DNA of 64,000 nucleotides from CAYMZZ01 sp046297935 (GCA_046297935.1 JBKBHA010000003.1:1-64000), one strand, 5' to 3'; numbered from the stretch's first letter, positions 8,392-17,179 are shown. The notes: generated by a model from the sequence alone, not told the origin. Numbers and translations are program-made.

Positions 8392-11307
8392 TTAAGGTAT
8401 CATCAATTTCAGGATCTGCTGATCCTTGCCGGTAGTTATCCGCAACAAATATAACCCCCTGGCCAGTTTGCGCAACTGATCTCCTACCGGAATCAGGTGG
8501 TTGCCACGGTTCAGGTTGCCTGAATAAACCGCCTGAAGCCTTCTTCCGCTCATGTCCAACAGTTCCATCTGCGTATTGGCCGCAGCCGGAATGTTCAGTT
8601 CAACCAGCGTGCCGGCGCTGACCGGATTGGGATAAACAGCCGCCAAAAGCTGATTAGCTGGATTATCTACATCGAATACAGGTGTAACGGTGATATTGTC
8701 GACATTACGGTTCACGTATACTACGAATTCGCCCGGCTGCAGACTGATAGTTTGTGCGGCACCGGTGGAGGTAAAGGCGGTATTACCAAAATAATCGTAC
8801 CAGGTGCCTGAGGAAGGAAAAGTGAAGCTTACCGCCTGGGCTGTCAGTTCAAAGTTTCCGATAATGCAGACCATTGAGCTATCGTTGGCACTTCGCAGTT
8901 TGAGCCATTTCATGGCTCCACCCAGACTCCTCTCAATACTGATATTATTGGCAGTGAACACATCTTTGTACCAGCCATGCTGCCGCAATCGGGCCATTTC
9001 GCCATAAACGTCATACAAAGCCTGGCGACGTGCCTGGCTCTTGTAGTCCCAGCGTATGGGCTTATTGGCCGTGCGGCAGTCGTTGTTGATAGTACCGTTG
9101 GGACAATAATTAATCGGAAAATCATACCCCAGTTCACCAAACTGCCAGATCATTTTAGGACCGGGCATACCCAGTAAAAACGCAGCACTGGTAGCCAGAC
9201 GCTTCAACGATGTGCTGGTATCGCGTACATTATATGCACCGGAGCTCAGCCCCTGGTTGATGTTGAGATAAGCCAGTCGTTCTTCGTCATGACTCTCCAT
9301 ATAAGAAATCAGGTTGGGCTGTGTCCAGCCTCTGACCGTGTGCAGGGCCCCTTCGAAATTCGAATTGGCAATTACTCCCTTGGCAGCTTCGGAAAAATTA
9401 TAGTGGATATTGCCCCAAAACATCATTCCGTAATTGCTCAATTCAATTTCTTCATTGTTGGCTGCAAAATGTTCCAGTATCACGTACGAGTTGGGCGACT
9501 TAAGCATCAGGGTGTCGTAGTATTTTTTCCAGATGGCTACACGACTCGCATCATAGTTGCCCCAGTTGCCCACATTACAGTTGCCGCCGTTGGCATCGCA
9601 GGTTTGCACCTGAGTAAAACCTTTCGACAAGTCGAAACGGAATCCATCGAGCTTATATTCCTGAAGCCAGTGCTCCACTACCCTGCTGAAAAAATAATTG
9701 GTCGCCGCACTTTCATGGTTCATATCAAAGCCCACATTGAATGCGTGCTTTGCAACCGGATTATACCATGGATTATTGTTGGCAGGACGATTGTTGGCTG
9801 CATCCCAGTACAATTGTACCATGGGAGATAAACCGAAGGAATGGTTTAATGCAATGTCCATGATGACTGCGATACCCAGACCATGACATTCATCCACAAA
9901 ACGCTTCAATGTATTTCGCGGACCATAGTATTTGTCGGGGGCGAAATAGAAATCGGGATTATAACCCCAGCTTTCATTACCCTCAAATTCATTAAATGGC
10001 ATAAGCTCAATGGCGTTCACCCCCAAACGCTTCAGATAGGTAAGCGTGTCGCGAAGCGTATTCCAGTCGTGGGCTGCCACAAAATCACGCAACAGCATTT
10101 CGTATATAAAGAGGCCGCGCTTATCGGGTCGGGCAAAACTATTGTTGACCCAGTTATAAGCTGGTGCATTTGTTTGCAGAAGGCTCACGATACCACTTTG
10201 TCCTGCCGGGTATGTCCGCAATCCCGGGTAGGTAGCCGCTGTAATAAACTGATCATTGTTGTTGAAGGGATCCAGAATTTTTTCAGCATAGGGATCGGCA
10301 ATTTTCAGCGATCCATCTACCAGATATTGATAAGCATACTCTGTACCAGGCGTAAGGCCATCAATCTGTATCCACCATTGCTGGCCGTCGGGTGTGCGAC
10401 TCAGCTGGTACTGGCTTTGTTCAGTCCAGTTATTGCCGGGAAATTCTCCAATCACCGAAACTCTGTTTTTACCGGGTGCCCGCAAAACCAGAACTACCGA
10501 TGTATTGCCTGCGAGATAATTAATACCATCGCGCGTGCCAGCTGGCAAGGGTGCCACATTTACAGAGCCCGCCACAAAAAACTCAATGGTATCACGTTTG
10601 GTTGTTGAGCCATTAACGGCCTCGATCACCAATTCCTGATTGCCTGCAGCAGTAATAGCCGGGTTGGCCGAAATACTGCTGACACCCGTGGCAGTTTGAA
10701 TAGAGTTGCCATTGAAAAAAATCTGCATATCTGATGGCTGGCTGGCCACGCCGGTGATGGCAATGTCTTGCCCAACATTGCGGGTGATTTGTTCTGGTAT
10801 AGGTTGAAAATAGGGTTGCAGCGGCGGTTGTGTGAACCTTATATGCAGGCCATTGTCGTACACAGGCACATACATATTGCCATTAAACAATGAGGTGTTG
10901 GAATTTCGTTGCACGCGGTCGCCTGTGCCGCTTCGAAACAAGATGGCGATAGCGCGAATTTGTTCCGAGGGATTGGTAACATTAAAAAAGCTGCGAATAT
11001 TATTGATGGTGTATGTCCATTTGTTGGTGCCGGCAGCTGTGGCCTGTCCGTTTACGGGCGTGGTACCCCAGGTAAATGGCACATAATTCCAGTCGTCTTC
11101 ATTATTGCTGAGGGAGGTGATCAGTCCCACATGAACATACACATTGCCGGTAAAGCCCAGAAGGCCCTGGTTGCCTTTGGTAGCATCAACGGTAATGGTG
11201 ATATTGTCGTTTTCCCTGGGGAAATCGGGTGTCCAGGTAAGAAGTTGGGCTCTTGTGCCCAGCGTGAGCAGCACGGCAACAGCCGCCGCAAGCAATCGTC
11301 TCATCAT
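8392..11307 (-). CDS. Secreted GH13 alpha-amylase with type IX secretion C-terminal domain
   Basis: An endo-acting alpha-glucan hydrolase of about 970 residues. The ATG at 11307 (MMRRLLAAAVAV) gives a clean signal peptide; the frame extends 18 codons further up without one. The order is an N-terminal beta-sandwich region (about 20-250), a CBM48-like E-set domain (about 270-360), the GH13 barrel, and a C-terminal sorting domain (VYPNPVSAGTLVELNIP to the end). All four GH13 signature regions are present: DIALNH, DGFRFD (nucleophile Asp about 559), VILEHF (acid/base Glu about 612) and ESHDEE (Asp about 674). The tail indicates T9SS export to the surface or medium, so it should cut starch outside the cell and feed the SusCD pair downstream. 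Confidence 0.92.
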   Translation of the reverse strand: MMRRLLAAAVAVLLTLGTRAQLLTWTPDFPRENDNITITVDATKGNQGLLGFTGNVYVHVGLITSLSNNEDDWNYVPFTWGTTPVNGQATAAGTNKWTYTINNIRSFFNVTNPSEQIRAIAILFRSGTGDRVQRNSNTSLFNGNMYVPVYDNGLHIRFTQPPLQPYFQPIPEQITRNVGQDIAITGVASQPSDMQIFFNGNSIQTATGVSSISANPAITAAGNQELVIEAVNGSTTKRDTIEFFVAGSVNVAPLPAGTRDGINYLAGNTSVVLVLRAPGKNRVSVIGEFPGNNWTEQSQYQLSRTPDGQQWWIQIDGLTPGTEYAYQYLVDGSLKIADPYAEKILDPFNNNDQFITAATYPGLRTYPAGQSGIVSLLQTNAPAYNWVNNSFARPDKRGLFIYEMLLRDFVAAHDWNTLRDTLTYLKRLGVNAIELMPFNEFEGNESWGYNPDFYFAPDKYYGPRNTLKRFVDECHGLGIAVIMDIALNHSFGLSPMVQLYWDAANNRPANNNPWYNPVAKHAFNVGFDMNHESAATNYFFSRVVEHWLQEYKLDGFRFDLSKGFTQVQTCDANGGNCNVGNWGNYDASRVAIWKKYYDTLMLKSPNSYVILEHFAANNEEIELSNYGMMFWGNIHYNFSEAAKGVIANSNFEGALHTVRGWTQPNLISYMESHDEERLAYLNINQGLSSGAYNVRDTSTSLKRLATSAAFLLGMPGPKMIWQFGELGYDFPINYCPNGTINNDCRTANKPIRWDYKSQARRQALYDVYGEMARLRQHGWYKDVFTANNISIERSLGGAMKWLKLRSANDSSMVCIIGNFELTAQAVSFTFPSSGTWYDYFGNTAFTSTGAAQTISLQPGEFVVYVNRNVDNITVTPVFDVDNPANQLLAAVYPNPVSAGTLVELNIPAAANTQMELLDMSGRRLQAVYSGNLNRGNHLIPVGDQLRKLARGLYLLRITTGKDQQILKLMIP

Positions 11308-11343
11308 AGCGATAGTTTTTGGCAATCTGTACCGAAGATAAGG

Positions 11344-11364
11344 AATATGTACTAATGACACATT
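11344..11364. promoter_or_regulatory. Candidate operator upstream of the GH13 gene (AATATGT-N7-ACACATT)
   Basis: A 21-bp imperfect palindrome with 7-base arms (six of seven match) and a 7-base spacer. In alignment with the site upstream of SusC, 15 of 22 positions are identical. It lies 37 bases above the GH13 start and just downstream of a weak -7-like box (TAAATTTT on the minus strand, 11365-11372). It is probably the second binding site of the Nudix regulator. Confidence 0.5.
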
Positions 11365-11490
11365 AAAATTTATGGATAATAATCGGTCTGCAACATAGGA
11401 ACGATCACGGTCGCCGGCTTGTTTGATGGTACTATTCCGTTGAGTTAAAAGATTGAGGCAAAGGCCACTGCATTGGATGTACCTGAATGG

Positions 11491-11943
11491 TTATTCCCAA
11501 ATACATCGCTCGTCGTATTCGATATGGTAGTTCTTTAAAAGTTCGATGTATTCATGTTGAAAACTCATTTTGTTGTGATGGTGATGTTGGTGTTCGATGT
11601 ATTGCGACACGCGATCTACCGCTTTTTCGCTTACTGAAAACGCCCCGTAGCCATCCTGCCAGAAAAAATTTTGATACAGTCCCCCTTTTGTTTTGATCCA
11701 CCTGGATGAGTTAGCCTTCACTCTTTCGACGAGCTTCATCAATGCGATTTTTTGTGATAATGTTATAAGTATGTGTACGTGGTCAACATAACCACCCACT
11801 TTTATCGGTGCGCATCCGAAGGATTTGCATACGCCGCCCAAATAGGCATGCAATTCCTCTTCCACCGGCGGGCGAATAAACGGCTGCCTGTGTTTGGTGC
11901 TGAACACGAGATGCAAATAATTTCTTACGAGTGATTGTCCCAT
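11491..11943 (-). CDS. REP-associated tyrosine transposase (RAYT, Y1/IS200-like)
   Basis: A complete 150-residue HUH single-strand transposase. The metal-binding HUH motif is DHVHIL (about residue 53), and the nucleophile tyrosine lies in the helix VSQYIEHQ (about residue 117). The N-terminus MGQSLVRNYLHLVFSTKHR and the motif FFWQDGYGAFSVS are typical of the small transposase family also called transposase_17. RAYTs act on dispersed palindromes and usually sit next to them. Here a five-copy hairpin array and a separate GCCCC/GGGGC palindrome lie just upstream of its start. No flanking IS ends were identified. It could be a domesticated host gene or the mobile part of a single IS200-like element. 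Confidence 0.88.
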   Translation of the reverse strand: MGQSLVRNYLHLVFSTKHRQPFIRPPVEEELHAYLGGVCKSFGCAPIKVGGYVDHVHILITLSQKIALMKLVERVKANSSRWIKTKGGLYQNFFWQDGYGAFSVSEKAVDRVSQYIEHQHHHHNKMSFQHEYIELLKNYHIEYDERCIWE

Positions 11944-12026
11944 GGCTTGGTTTTTATTGTTTTAAGAATACTTATCCAATACAATTTTTTTGGGCTATCC
12001 GCGCATCGACGGCTGATGCCCGAAAC

Positions 12027-12114
12027 GATGGGTGTTACCCAAAACCATGGGTGTTACCCGAACAATGGTTGTTACCCGAACGATGGGTGTTACCCGAAAC
12101 GATGGGTGTTACCC
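12027..12114. repeat. Tandem mini-hairpin array, five copies of GATGGGTGTTACCCGAAC
   Basis: Five units of 18-19 bp, each with the small hairpin GGGT-GTT-ACCC. The middle unit has one change in the core (GGTTGTTACCC) and the second begins with CATG instead of GATG. The array lies between the transposase start (11943) and ligA (12270). The rest of this 327-base gap holds a short AT-rich stretch, one more palindrome (12130-12142) and the ligA leader. Palindromes beside a RAYT gene suggest REP-like substrate sequences. Confidence 0.8.
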
Positions 12115-12129
12115 ATCTCTGATTATTGC

Positions 12130-12142
12130 GCCCCATCGGGGC
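12130..12142. repeat. REP-like palindrome GCCCC-ATC-GGGGC
   Basis: A 5-bp GC stem with a three-base loop, 16 bases after the tandem hairpin array and close to the transposase gene. Its form is that of a RAYT recognition hairpin, but only one copy with this sequence was seen in the window. Confidence 0.5.
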
Positions 12143-12269
12143 TTGGTTGCAAGAGTAGTTGCGTGCGAAGAGTGACTGAGGTGCATTAAAGATACAAGCA
12201 ATTAGGAATGAGTTTGATTTAAATTTTTTCGACGTTGTTCGTGTAACTTTACCAACTAAGATTTTAAAA

Positions 12270-14378
12270 ATGTATAGCACCGAGGCTACGAAAACCTTAC
12301 AGCAATCGACATTGAATTTGCTGGATGCTTCGAAAAACGAAAAAATTGGAGCATCGAACATTGACGAATTGCGCGACGTACTCCGCTTCCATGAATACCG
12401 TTATTATATTCTGAATGCCCCGCTGATATCGGACCGTGAATACGATCTGTTATATAAGGCACTCGAAAAGCTGGAAGCCGCAAATCCGAACCTCCTGAAA
12501 CCAGACTCTCCTACTCAGCGCGTTGCTAAAGGGCTCACATCTGATTTTCCAGCCGCGCCACACCTTGTACCCATGTTGTCGCTCGATAACTCTTATAATG
12601 CAGAGGATCTGCGCGATTTCGACAGAAAAGCCCGGGAGCTTTCGGGGGCAGGGGAAATTGAATATTGTGTTGAACCTAAATTTGACGGAGGAAGTATTTC
12701 GCTCATATACGAAGACGATCTGCTTGTGCGTGGCGCTACGCGGGGCGATGGCGTGGAAGGTGATGACATTACACCAAACATCAGGCAAATTCGCTCGGTG
12801 CCCTTGTCGGCCGGCTTTTCCAAATACGGATTGCAGACGGTGGAGATACGCGGGGAAGTATTGATCAACAAAAGCAATTTCGCAAAATATAATCAATCCC
12901 TGATCGAGCAGGGAATTGCTCCACTTGCGAATCCGCGCAACGCGGCGGCAGGTACACTTCGCATTAAAGACAGCGCTGAAGTTGGTCGTCGAAATCTGGA
13001 AGCGTTTGTCTATCACATCAGCTATGTGAATCTGCAGGATGGCAAACCAATGCCAAAAGAACTGGCCACCCACGCGGGCTCACTCGAATTGTTATGGGAA
13101 CTCGGCTTCCGCAGTCCCAAAAATGAGAAGAAAGTGTTTCGCGGCATCGATTCGGTGATCGATTATTGCCTTGCGTTTGAAGAGGGACGCGATAATCTGC
13201 CTTATGAAATTGATGGCATGGTGATCAAGGTGAATGAGCTTGACCTGCAGGACCGGATGGGCATGACATCGCACCATCCGCGCTGGGCGATTGCCTTTAA
13301 GTTTAAAGCACGCCAGGCTACAAGTAAACTCCTCCATGTAGAATTTCAGGTGGGTCGAACTGGTTCCATTACACCGGTTGCCAAAATACAGCCAGTGCCA
13401 ATCGGAGGCGTGACCGTTTCTTCCATTTCGCTTTTCAACGAAGATGTGATCAGAGAAAAAGATCTGATGATTGGTGACACAGTGTTGGTGGAAAGAGCGG
13501 GCGACGTGATTCCTTATATTGTAAAATCGCAGGCAGAACTGAGAAAAGGTGACGAGAAGAGTATCCATTTCCCAACTCATTGTCCGGAATGCGGGAGCAC
13601 CCTGTTCAAAGAGCCGGAGGAAGCGGTTTGGCGCTGCGTGAACATTGACTGCCCGGCACAAGTAGTAGAAAGAATTATACACTTCAATAGCAAAGACGCG
13701 ATGGATATCCGTGGGTTCGGTGAAGCCAATGTGCGGAAATTTTATTCACTCGGTTTATTAAAAGATATTCCGGGTATTTATCGCCTCGATTTTGACAGAA
13801 TCGGAAAAATGGAGGGCTTTGGTAGCAAGAGTATTGACAACTTAAGGAACGCGATTGAAGCTTCGAAATCGCAGCCTCTGCATCGACTGATATTCGGCCT
13901 GGGCATACGGTTTGTTGGCGAAACGACTGCTAAAACGCTCGCACAAAAAGTTAGTCACCTGAAAGAGTTTTCCAGCTTTTCGCTTGAGCAACTGATGGAA
14001 ATGGAAGATGTGGGCACCAAAGTTGCGTCCAGTATTCTTCATTTCTTCAGCAATAAGCAAAATATCGAGATGCTCGATGAACTGGAAGCGCTGGGTCTTC
14101 AGTTGCGCAACGTGAAAAAAGATAAAGTGGAAGCGGGTGGCCTGAGTGGTCAAACCTTTTTGTTTACCGGCACCCTGCCTACATTGAAAAGAAGCGATGC
14201 TGAAGCAATGGCTGAAGAACTCGGAGGAAAAATTCTTAGTGGCGTCAGCGCCAAGCTCAATTATCTGGTGGTAGGCGAAGACGCAGGAAGTAAACTGGAA
14301 AAGGCAAAAAAAATTAATTCAATCAAAATATTAAACGAAGCAGAGTTTTTGGAATTGGTTCAGGAGAGGGCTTCGTGA
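12270..14378 (+). CDS. ligA: NAD-dependent DNA ligase
   Basis: Seals nicks in duplex DNA using NAD+ during replication and repair. The protein has 702 residues, slightly longer than the 671 of E. coli LigA because of an N-terminal extension of about 25. Domain order is complete: Ia (YYILNAPLISDREYD), adenylation domain with the active-site lysine in EPKFDG (Lys about 137) and RGDGxxGDD, OB fold (VQVGRTGSITPVAKI), a four-cysteine zinc finger (CPECG ... CVNIDCP, about 444-465), helix-hairpin-helix repeats (MEGFGSKSIDNL, MEDVGTKVASSI) and a C-terminal BRCT (GQTFLFTGTLPTLKR). It is a single essential housekeeping gene. Its TGA stop is immediately followed by a G-rich purine array and not by a hairpin terminator. 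Confidence 0.97.
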   Translation: MYSTEATKTLQQSTLNLLDASKNEKIGASNIDELRDVLRFHEYRYYILNAPLISDREYDLLYKALEKLEAANPNLLKPDSPTQRVAKGLTSDFPAAPHLVPMLSLDNSYNAEDLRDFDRKARELSGAGEIEYCVEPKFDGGSISLIYEDDLLVRGATRGDGVEGDDITPNIRQIRSVPLSAGFSKYGLQTVEIRGEVLINKSNFAKYNQSLIEQGIAPLANPRNAAAGTLRIKDSAEVGRRNLEAFVYHISYVNLQDGKPMPKELATHAGSLELLWELGFRSPKNEKKVFRGIDSVIDYCLAFEEGRDNLPYEIDGMVIKVNELDLQDRMGMTSHHPRWAIAFKFKARQATSKLLHVEFQVGRTGSITPVAKIQPVPIGGVTVSSISLFNEDVIREKDLMIGDTVLVERAGDVIPYIVKSQAELRKGDEKSIHFPTHCPECGSTLFKEPEEAVWRCVNIDCPAQVVERIIHFNSKDAMDIRGFGEANVRKFYSLGLLKDIPGIYRLDFDRIGKMEGFGSKSIDNLRNAIEASKSQPLHRLIFGLGIRFVGETTAKTLAQKVSHLKEFSSFSLEQLMEMEDVGTKVASSILHFFSNKQNIEMLDELEALGLQLRNVKKDKVEAGGLSGQTFLFTGTLPTLKRSDAEAMAEELGGKILSGVSAKLNYLVVGEDAGSKLEKAKKINSIKILNEAEFLELVQERAS

Positions 14379-14556
14379 TGGGGAGTGGGGAGTGGAGAGT
14401 GGGGAGTGATTCGTAGCCCCAACGCATGCGTTGGGGAATGGGGAGTGGAGAATGGGGAGTGGAGAATGGGGAGTGGAAAGTGGAAAGTGGGGAGTGGAAA
14501 GCGATTCGTAGCCCTAACGCATGCGTTGGAGAATGGGGAGTGGAGAGTGGGGAGTT
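14379..14556 (+). repeat. G-rich purine array after ligA with two embedded palindromes
   Basis: Degenerate copies of GGGGAGTGGAGAATGG start at the ligA TGA. Two longer elements reading GATTCGTAGCCC(C/T)AACGCATGCGTT interrupt it. At 14417-14436 the element is the perfect 20-bp palindrome CCCCAACGCATGCGTTGGGG; at 14512-14531 it is a variant with a 12-bp perfect core. A third copy, in reverse orientation, lies in the array after the sulfatase gene. Confidence 0.85.
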
Positions 14557-14608
14557 AAAGTACTCGTGTTTGAGGTGCTATTTTTGTACGTTTAAATTCT
14601 AATCTTTC

Positions 14609-15274
14609 ATGATCAATTCCGGTACCATCAGGTTTTTGAAACAACTTTCGAAAAACAACAATAAGCCCTGGTTCGACGAGCACCGTTCAGACTACGAAGG
14701 GGCCAGGGCAGATTTCGCAGCATTCATACAGAAAGTGATTGACCAGCATGGTAAAAAGGATCCCAGTATCCGGAACCTGGTTGCCAAGGATTGTATGTTT
14801 CGAATTAACCGCGATGTGCGGTTTTCAAAAAATAAAGCTCCTTACAAAACCAATATGGGAGCCAGCATCAACAAAAGTGGAAAGAAGGCCGAGCATAGCG
14901 CGGGATATTATTTTCACCTGGAACCTGGCGCCAGCTTTGTTGGCGGCGGCATCTGGATGCCACCGGCCGATACGTTGAAAAAGATCCGCCAGGAAATTGA
15001 TTACAACCTCAAAGAATTTACCGGAATCATCAAAGCACGAGCTTTCAAAACCGTGTACGGCGGACTGGATTCATCACCGGAATTTAAACTCAGTCGTGTT
15101 CCCCGAGGCTATGATCCCGAAAATCCGGCCGCAGAGTTTCTCAAGTACAAAAGCTACCTGGCCACGATGCCTCTCAGCGATGCCGACCTTGGATCAAAAA
15201 CGCTGCTGGCAAAAGTTGGGAAAGCCTTTGAAGCTTTGCAGCCTTTGATTGAATTTCTTAATCGGGAAGAATAG
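14609..15274 (+). CDS. DUF2461 (TIGR02453) family protein
   Basis: A 221-residue cytosolic protein, the usual family length, with the conserved beginning TIRFLKQLSKNNNKPWFDEHRSDY and the motif DVRFSKNKAPYKTNMGA (about 72-90), followed by GYYFHLEPGASFVGGGIWMPPADTLKKIR. No enzymatic function is established for the family. A box TATTTTTG (14579-14586) matching the Bacteroidota -7 consensus lies 22 bases above the start, so it is probably transcribed from its own promoter just after the ligA array. No partner is evident in the neighbourhood. Confidence 0.9.
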   Translation: MINSGTIRFLKQLSKNNNKPWFDEHRSDYEGARADFAAFIQKVIDQHGKKDPSIRNLVAKDCMFRINRDVRFSKNKAPYKTNMGASINKSGKKAEHSAGYYFHLEPGASFVGGGIWMPPADTLKKIRQEIDYNLKEFTGIIKARAFKTVYGGLDSSPEFKLSRVPRGYDPENPAAEFLKYKSYLATMPLSDADLGSKTLLAKVGKAFEALQPLIEFLNREE

Positions 15275-15308
15275 CTCAAATCCGTCAACATCGCTGCCTT
15301 TACACCCG

Positions 15309-15325
15309 GGCCATTGCGAATGGCC
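15309..15325 (+). terminator. Weak hairpin after the DUF2461 gene
   Basis: A perfect 7-bp stem (GGCCATT-GCG-AATGGCC) with a three-base loop lies 35 bases after the stop. It has no following T run, so it may only be a partial terminator or an mRNA-end stabiliser. Confidence 0.35.
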
Positions 15326-15398
15326 AGTTCTGCTATTGTCCTAAATCCCATCCCAAAAGGTTGATTTATAACTAAAAAACATCTTTTAACAGAAAAAT

Positions 15399-15431
15399 TT
15401 TGGATTAATCAATGTTTAAACATTAATTTTG
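15399..15431 (+). promoter_or_regulatory. Putative promoter of the YceI-family gene
   Basis: TTTG (15399-15402) and TAATTTTG (15424-15431), 21 bases apart, match the Bacteroidota TTTG/TAnnTTTG consensus exactly in the -7 box. The start codon at 15456 is 25 bases downstream. Confidence 0.6.
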
Positions 15432-15455
15432 TGGAATAATATAAAAAAGACAATT

Positions 15456-15977
15456 ATGGCAACCTGGACAATTGACCCCATGCACACCGAGATCGGCTTT
15501 AAAGTAAAGCACCTCGTAATTTCAACTGTTTCTGGAAAATTCAGCAGCTTCGATGGAAGTATAGAAGCTGAGAAGGAAGATTTTTCAGATGCAAAAATCA
15601 AATTCTCTGCTGATATCGACAGCATTCATACGGGTAACGAACAACGCGACGGTCACCTTAAATCTCCCGACTTCTTCGACGCCGCTAATCATCCTAAACT
15701 AAGTTTTGAATCAACTGCCTTCGCCAAAAAAGGGGAAGAATATGTGCTCGATGGCAACCTGACCATTCGCGGCACGACCAAACCTGTGAGCCTGAACGTA
15801 GAGTTCGGCGGCGTACAGACTGATATGTATGGACGTACTGTTGCGGGATTCGAAATTACCGGCAAAATCAAGCGCCAGGAATTTGGCCTGCAATGGAATG
15901 CAGTAACTGAAGCGGGTGGCGTAGTGGTGAGCGACGACGTGAAGCTGGTGGCAAACGTAGAGGTGGTGAAAGCCTGA
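15456..15977 (+). CDS. YceI family polyisoprenoid-binding-like protein
   Basis: A 173-residue lipocalin-like beta-barrel of the YceI family (PF04264), members of which bind polyisoprenoids. The start chosen is ATG 15456 (MATWTIDPMHTEIGFKVKHL), which aligns with the family N-terminus; the longer frame begins upstream at the promoter box. Family motifs are HTEIGFKVKHL, GNEQRDGHLKSPDFFDAANHPKLSF and GNLTIRGTTKPVSLNVEF. No signal peptide is seen, so this appears to be a cytosolic member, unlike periplasmic E. coli YceI. A strong promoter-like sequence precedes it and a bidirectional hairpin follows. Ligand and physiological role are not evident. Confidence 0.92.
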   Translation: MATWTIDPMHTEIGFKVKHLVISTVSGKFSSFDGSIEAEKEDFSDAKIKFSADIDSIHTGNEQRDGHLKSPDFFDAANHPKLSFESTAFAKKGEEYVLDGNLTIRGTTKPVSLNVEFGGVQTDMYGRTVAGFEITGKIKRQEFGLQWNAVTEAGGVVVSDDVKLVANVEVVKA

Positions 15978-15981
15978 TAAA

Positions 15982-16035
15982 ATAATTGGGGAGTTTGTCA
16001 ATTTGAATTCTCAAATTGACAAACTCCCCAATTAT
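15982..16035. terminator. Bidirectional terminator: perfect 25-bp inverted repeat
   Basis: Arms 15982-16006 and 16011-16035 are perfectly complementary over 25 bp around a 4-base ATTC loop. It fills almost the whole 59-base gap between the convergent YceI and asd stops. The stem is unusually long and perfect for a terminator; a small insertion element is a possible alternative. Confidence 0.85.
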
Positions 16036-16036
16036 C

Positions 16037-17044
16037 TTAAAGCGCTTTTTTTTCCAGCAGATATTCTGCAATCTGCACGGCGTTAGTGGCAGCCCCTTTG
16101 CGAAGATTATCGGAAACAATCCACATATTAAGTGTATTGGGCTGAGACTCGTCGCGTCGAAGGCGGCCAACAAAGACCTCATCTTTTTCGTGTGCATCTT
16201 TTGGCATCGGGTATTGCGCGTTCGCCGGATCATCGACCAGCACCACACCTGCTGCGCCAGATAGCAATGATTTCACTTCAGCGAGGTCGAAATCATTTTC
16301 AAACTCCACATTGACCGATTCGCTATGACCACCCATCACGGGTATCCTCACAGTTGTTGCCGTCACCCGAATGCTATCGTCGCGCATGATCTTCTTAGTT
16401 TCATTGACCATTTTCATTTCTTCCTTGGTATACCCATTGTCGAGAAACACATCGATCTGTGGGATAACGTTCAGGTCAATTGGATATTTGTACGCCATCG
16501 GGTACTCAGTGTTTTCACCCCTCACCGCTTTCCTTCGTTCACCCTGTAGCTGGTCAACTGCTTTCACGCCGGTACCGGTTACGCTTTGGTAAGTGCTGAC
16601 TACTACCCTTTTGATCTGATATTTTTTGTGAAGGGGTTGTAATGCAACCACCATCTGTATCGTGGAACAGTTGGGATTGGCAATGATCTTATCATTGGCC
16701 GTCAACACATCGGCGTTCACTTCCGGTACCACCAGGGGTTTGGAAGGATCCATGCGCCATGCCGAAGAATTGTCGATAACAGTAATGCCAGCTTCTGCAA
16801 ATTTTGGCGCCCATTCCAACGAAGTGCTGCCACCAGCAGAAAAGAGCGCTACTGCAGGTTGCGCAGCAATGGCATCGGCCATGCTCACCACTTTGAATTT
16901 TTTGCCTTTGAATTCAATTTCCTTACCCACCGACTTTTCCGATGCAACCGGCACCAGCTCGGTAACCGGAAAATTTCGTTCGGCCAGCACCTGTAACATT
17001 TTGGTACCTACCAGGCCCGTAGCGCCTACAACTGCAACTTTCAT
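16037..17044 (-). CDS. asd: Aspartate-semialdehyde dehydrogenase
   Basis: Reduces aspartyl phosphate to aspartate semialdehyde with NADPH, the branch-point step to lysine/diaminopimelate, threonine, isoleucine and methionine. The 335-residue protein shows the N-terminal NADP site GATGLVGTKML, the SAGGSTSLEWAPKF segment, the catalytic cysteine in NPNCSTIQ (Cys about 125), and the substrate loop ending HSESVNVEFE. It is complete. The gene stands alone, not in a lysine or threonine operon. The 240 bases before it contain a promoter, a short leader frame and a terminator with an alternative pairing partner, which suggests control by attenuation. A small hairpin at 17060-17078 lies just before the start codon. 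Confidence 0.97.
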   Translation of the reverse strand: MKVAVVGATGLVGTKMLQVLAERNFPVTELVPVASEKSVGKEIEFKGKKFKVVSMADAIAAQPAVALFSAGGSTSLEWAPKFAEAGITVIDNSSAWRMDPSKPLVVPEVNADVLTANDKIIANPNCSTIQMVVALQPLHKKYQIKRVVVSTYQSVTGTGVKAVDQLQGERRKAVRGENTEYPMAYKYPIDLNVIPQIDVFLDNGYTKEEMKMVNETKKIMRDDSIRVTATTVRIPVMGGHSESVNVEFENDFDLAEVKSLLSGAAGVVLVDDPANAQYPMPKDAHEKDEVFVGRLRRDESQPNTLNMWIVSDNLRKGAATNAVQIAEYLLEKKAL

Positions 17045-17108
17045 GTTGTTCCCCCCTGTCTCTGCGAACTGCGCAGAGTTTTAAGTTTAAAAAATGGTTT
17101 AAAAAAAA

Positions 17109-17134
17109 GCAGGCCTTCCACTCGGAAGGCCTGC
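17109..17134 (-). terminator. Attenuator terminator in the asd leader
   Basis: An 11-bp perfect stem (17109-17119 with 17124-17134) and a four-base loop, followed on the minus strand by a run of eight T. It lies upstream of asd, in the same direction. The only transcript it can stop is the asd leader itself. An upstream segment at 17168-17178 (GGAAGGTTTGC on the minus strand) can pair over all 11 positions (two G-U) with the same stem arm, as an antiterminator would. Confidence 0.75.
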
Positions 17135-17179
17135 CAGTCTTTTTTATATGTATCCACACATAACGCTGCAAACCTTCCG

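Noticed and set aside
12027..12114. Iterons or a replication origin
   Set aside because: The repeats are small hairpins beside a REP-type transposase; no DnaA-box cluster, dnaA or replication initiator gene is near.
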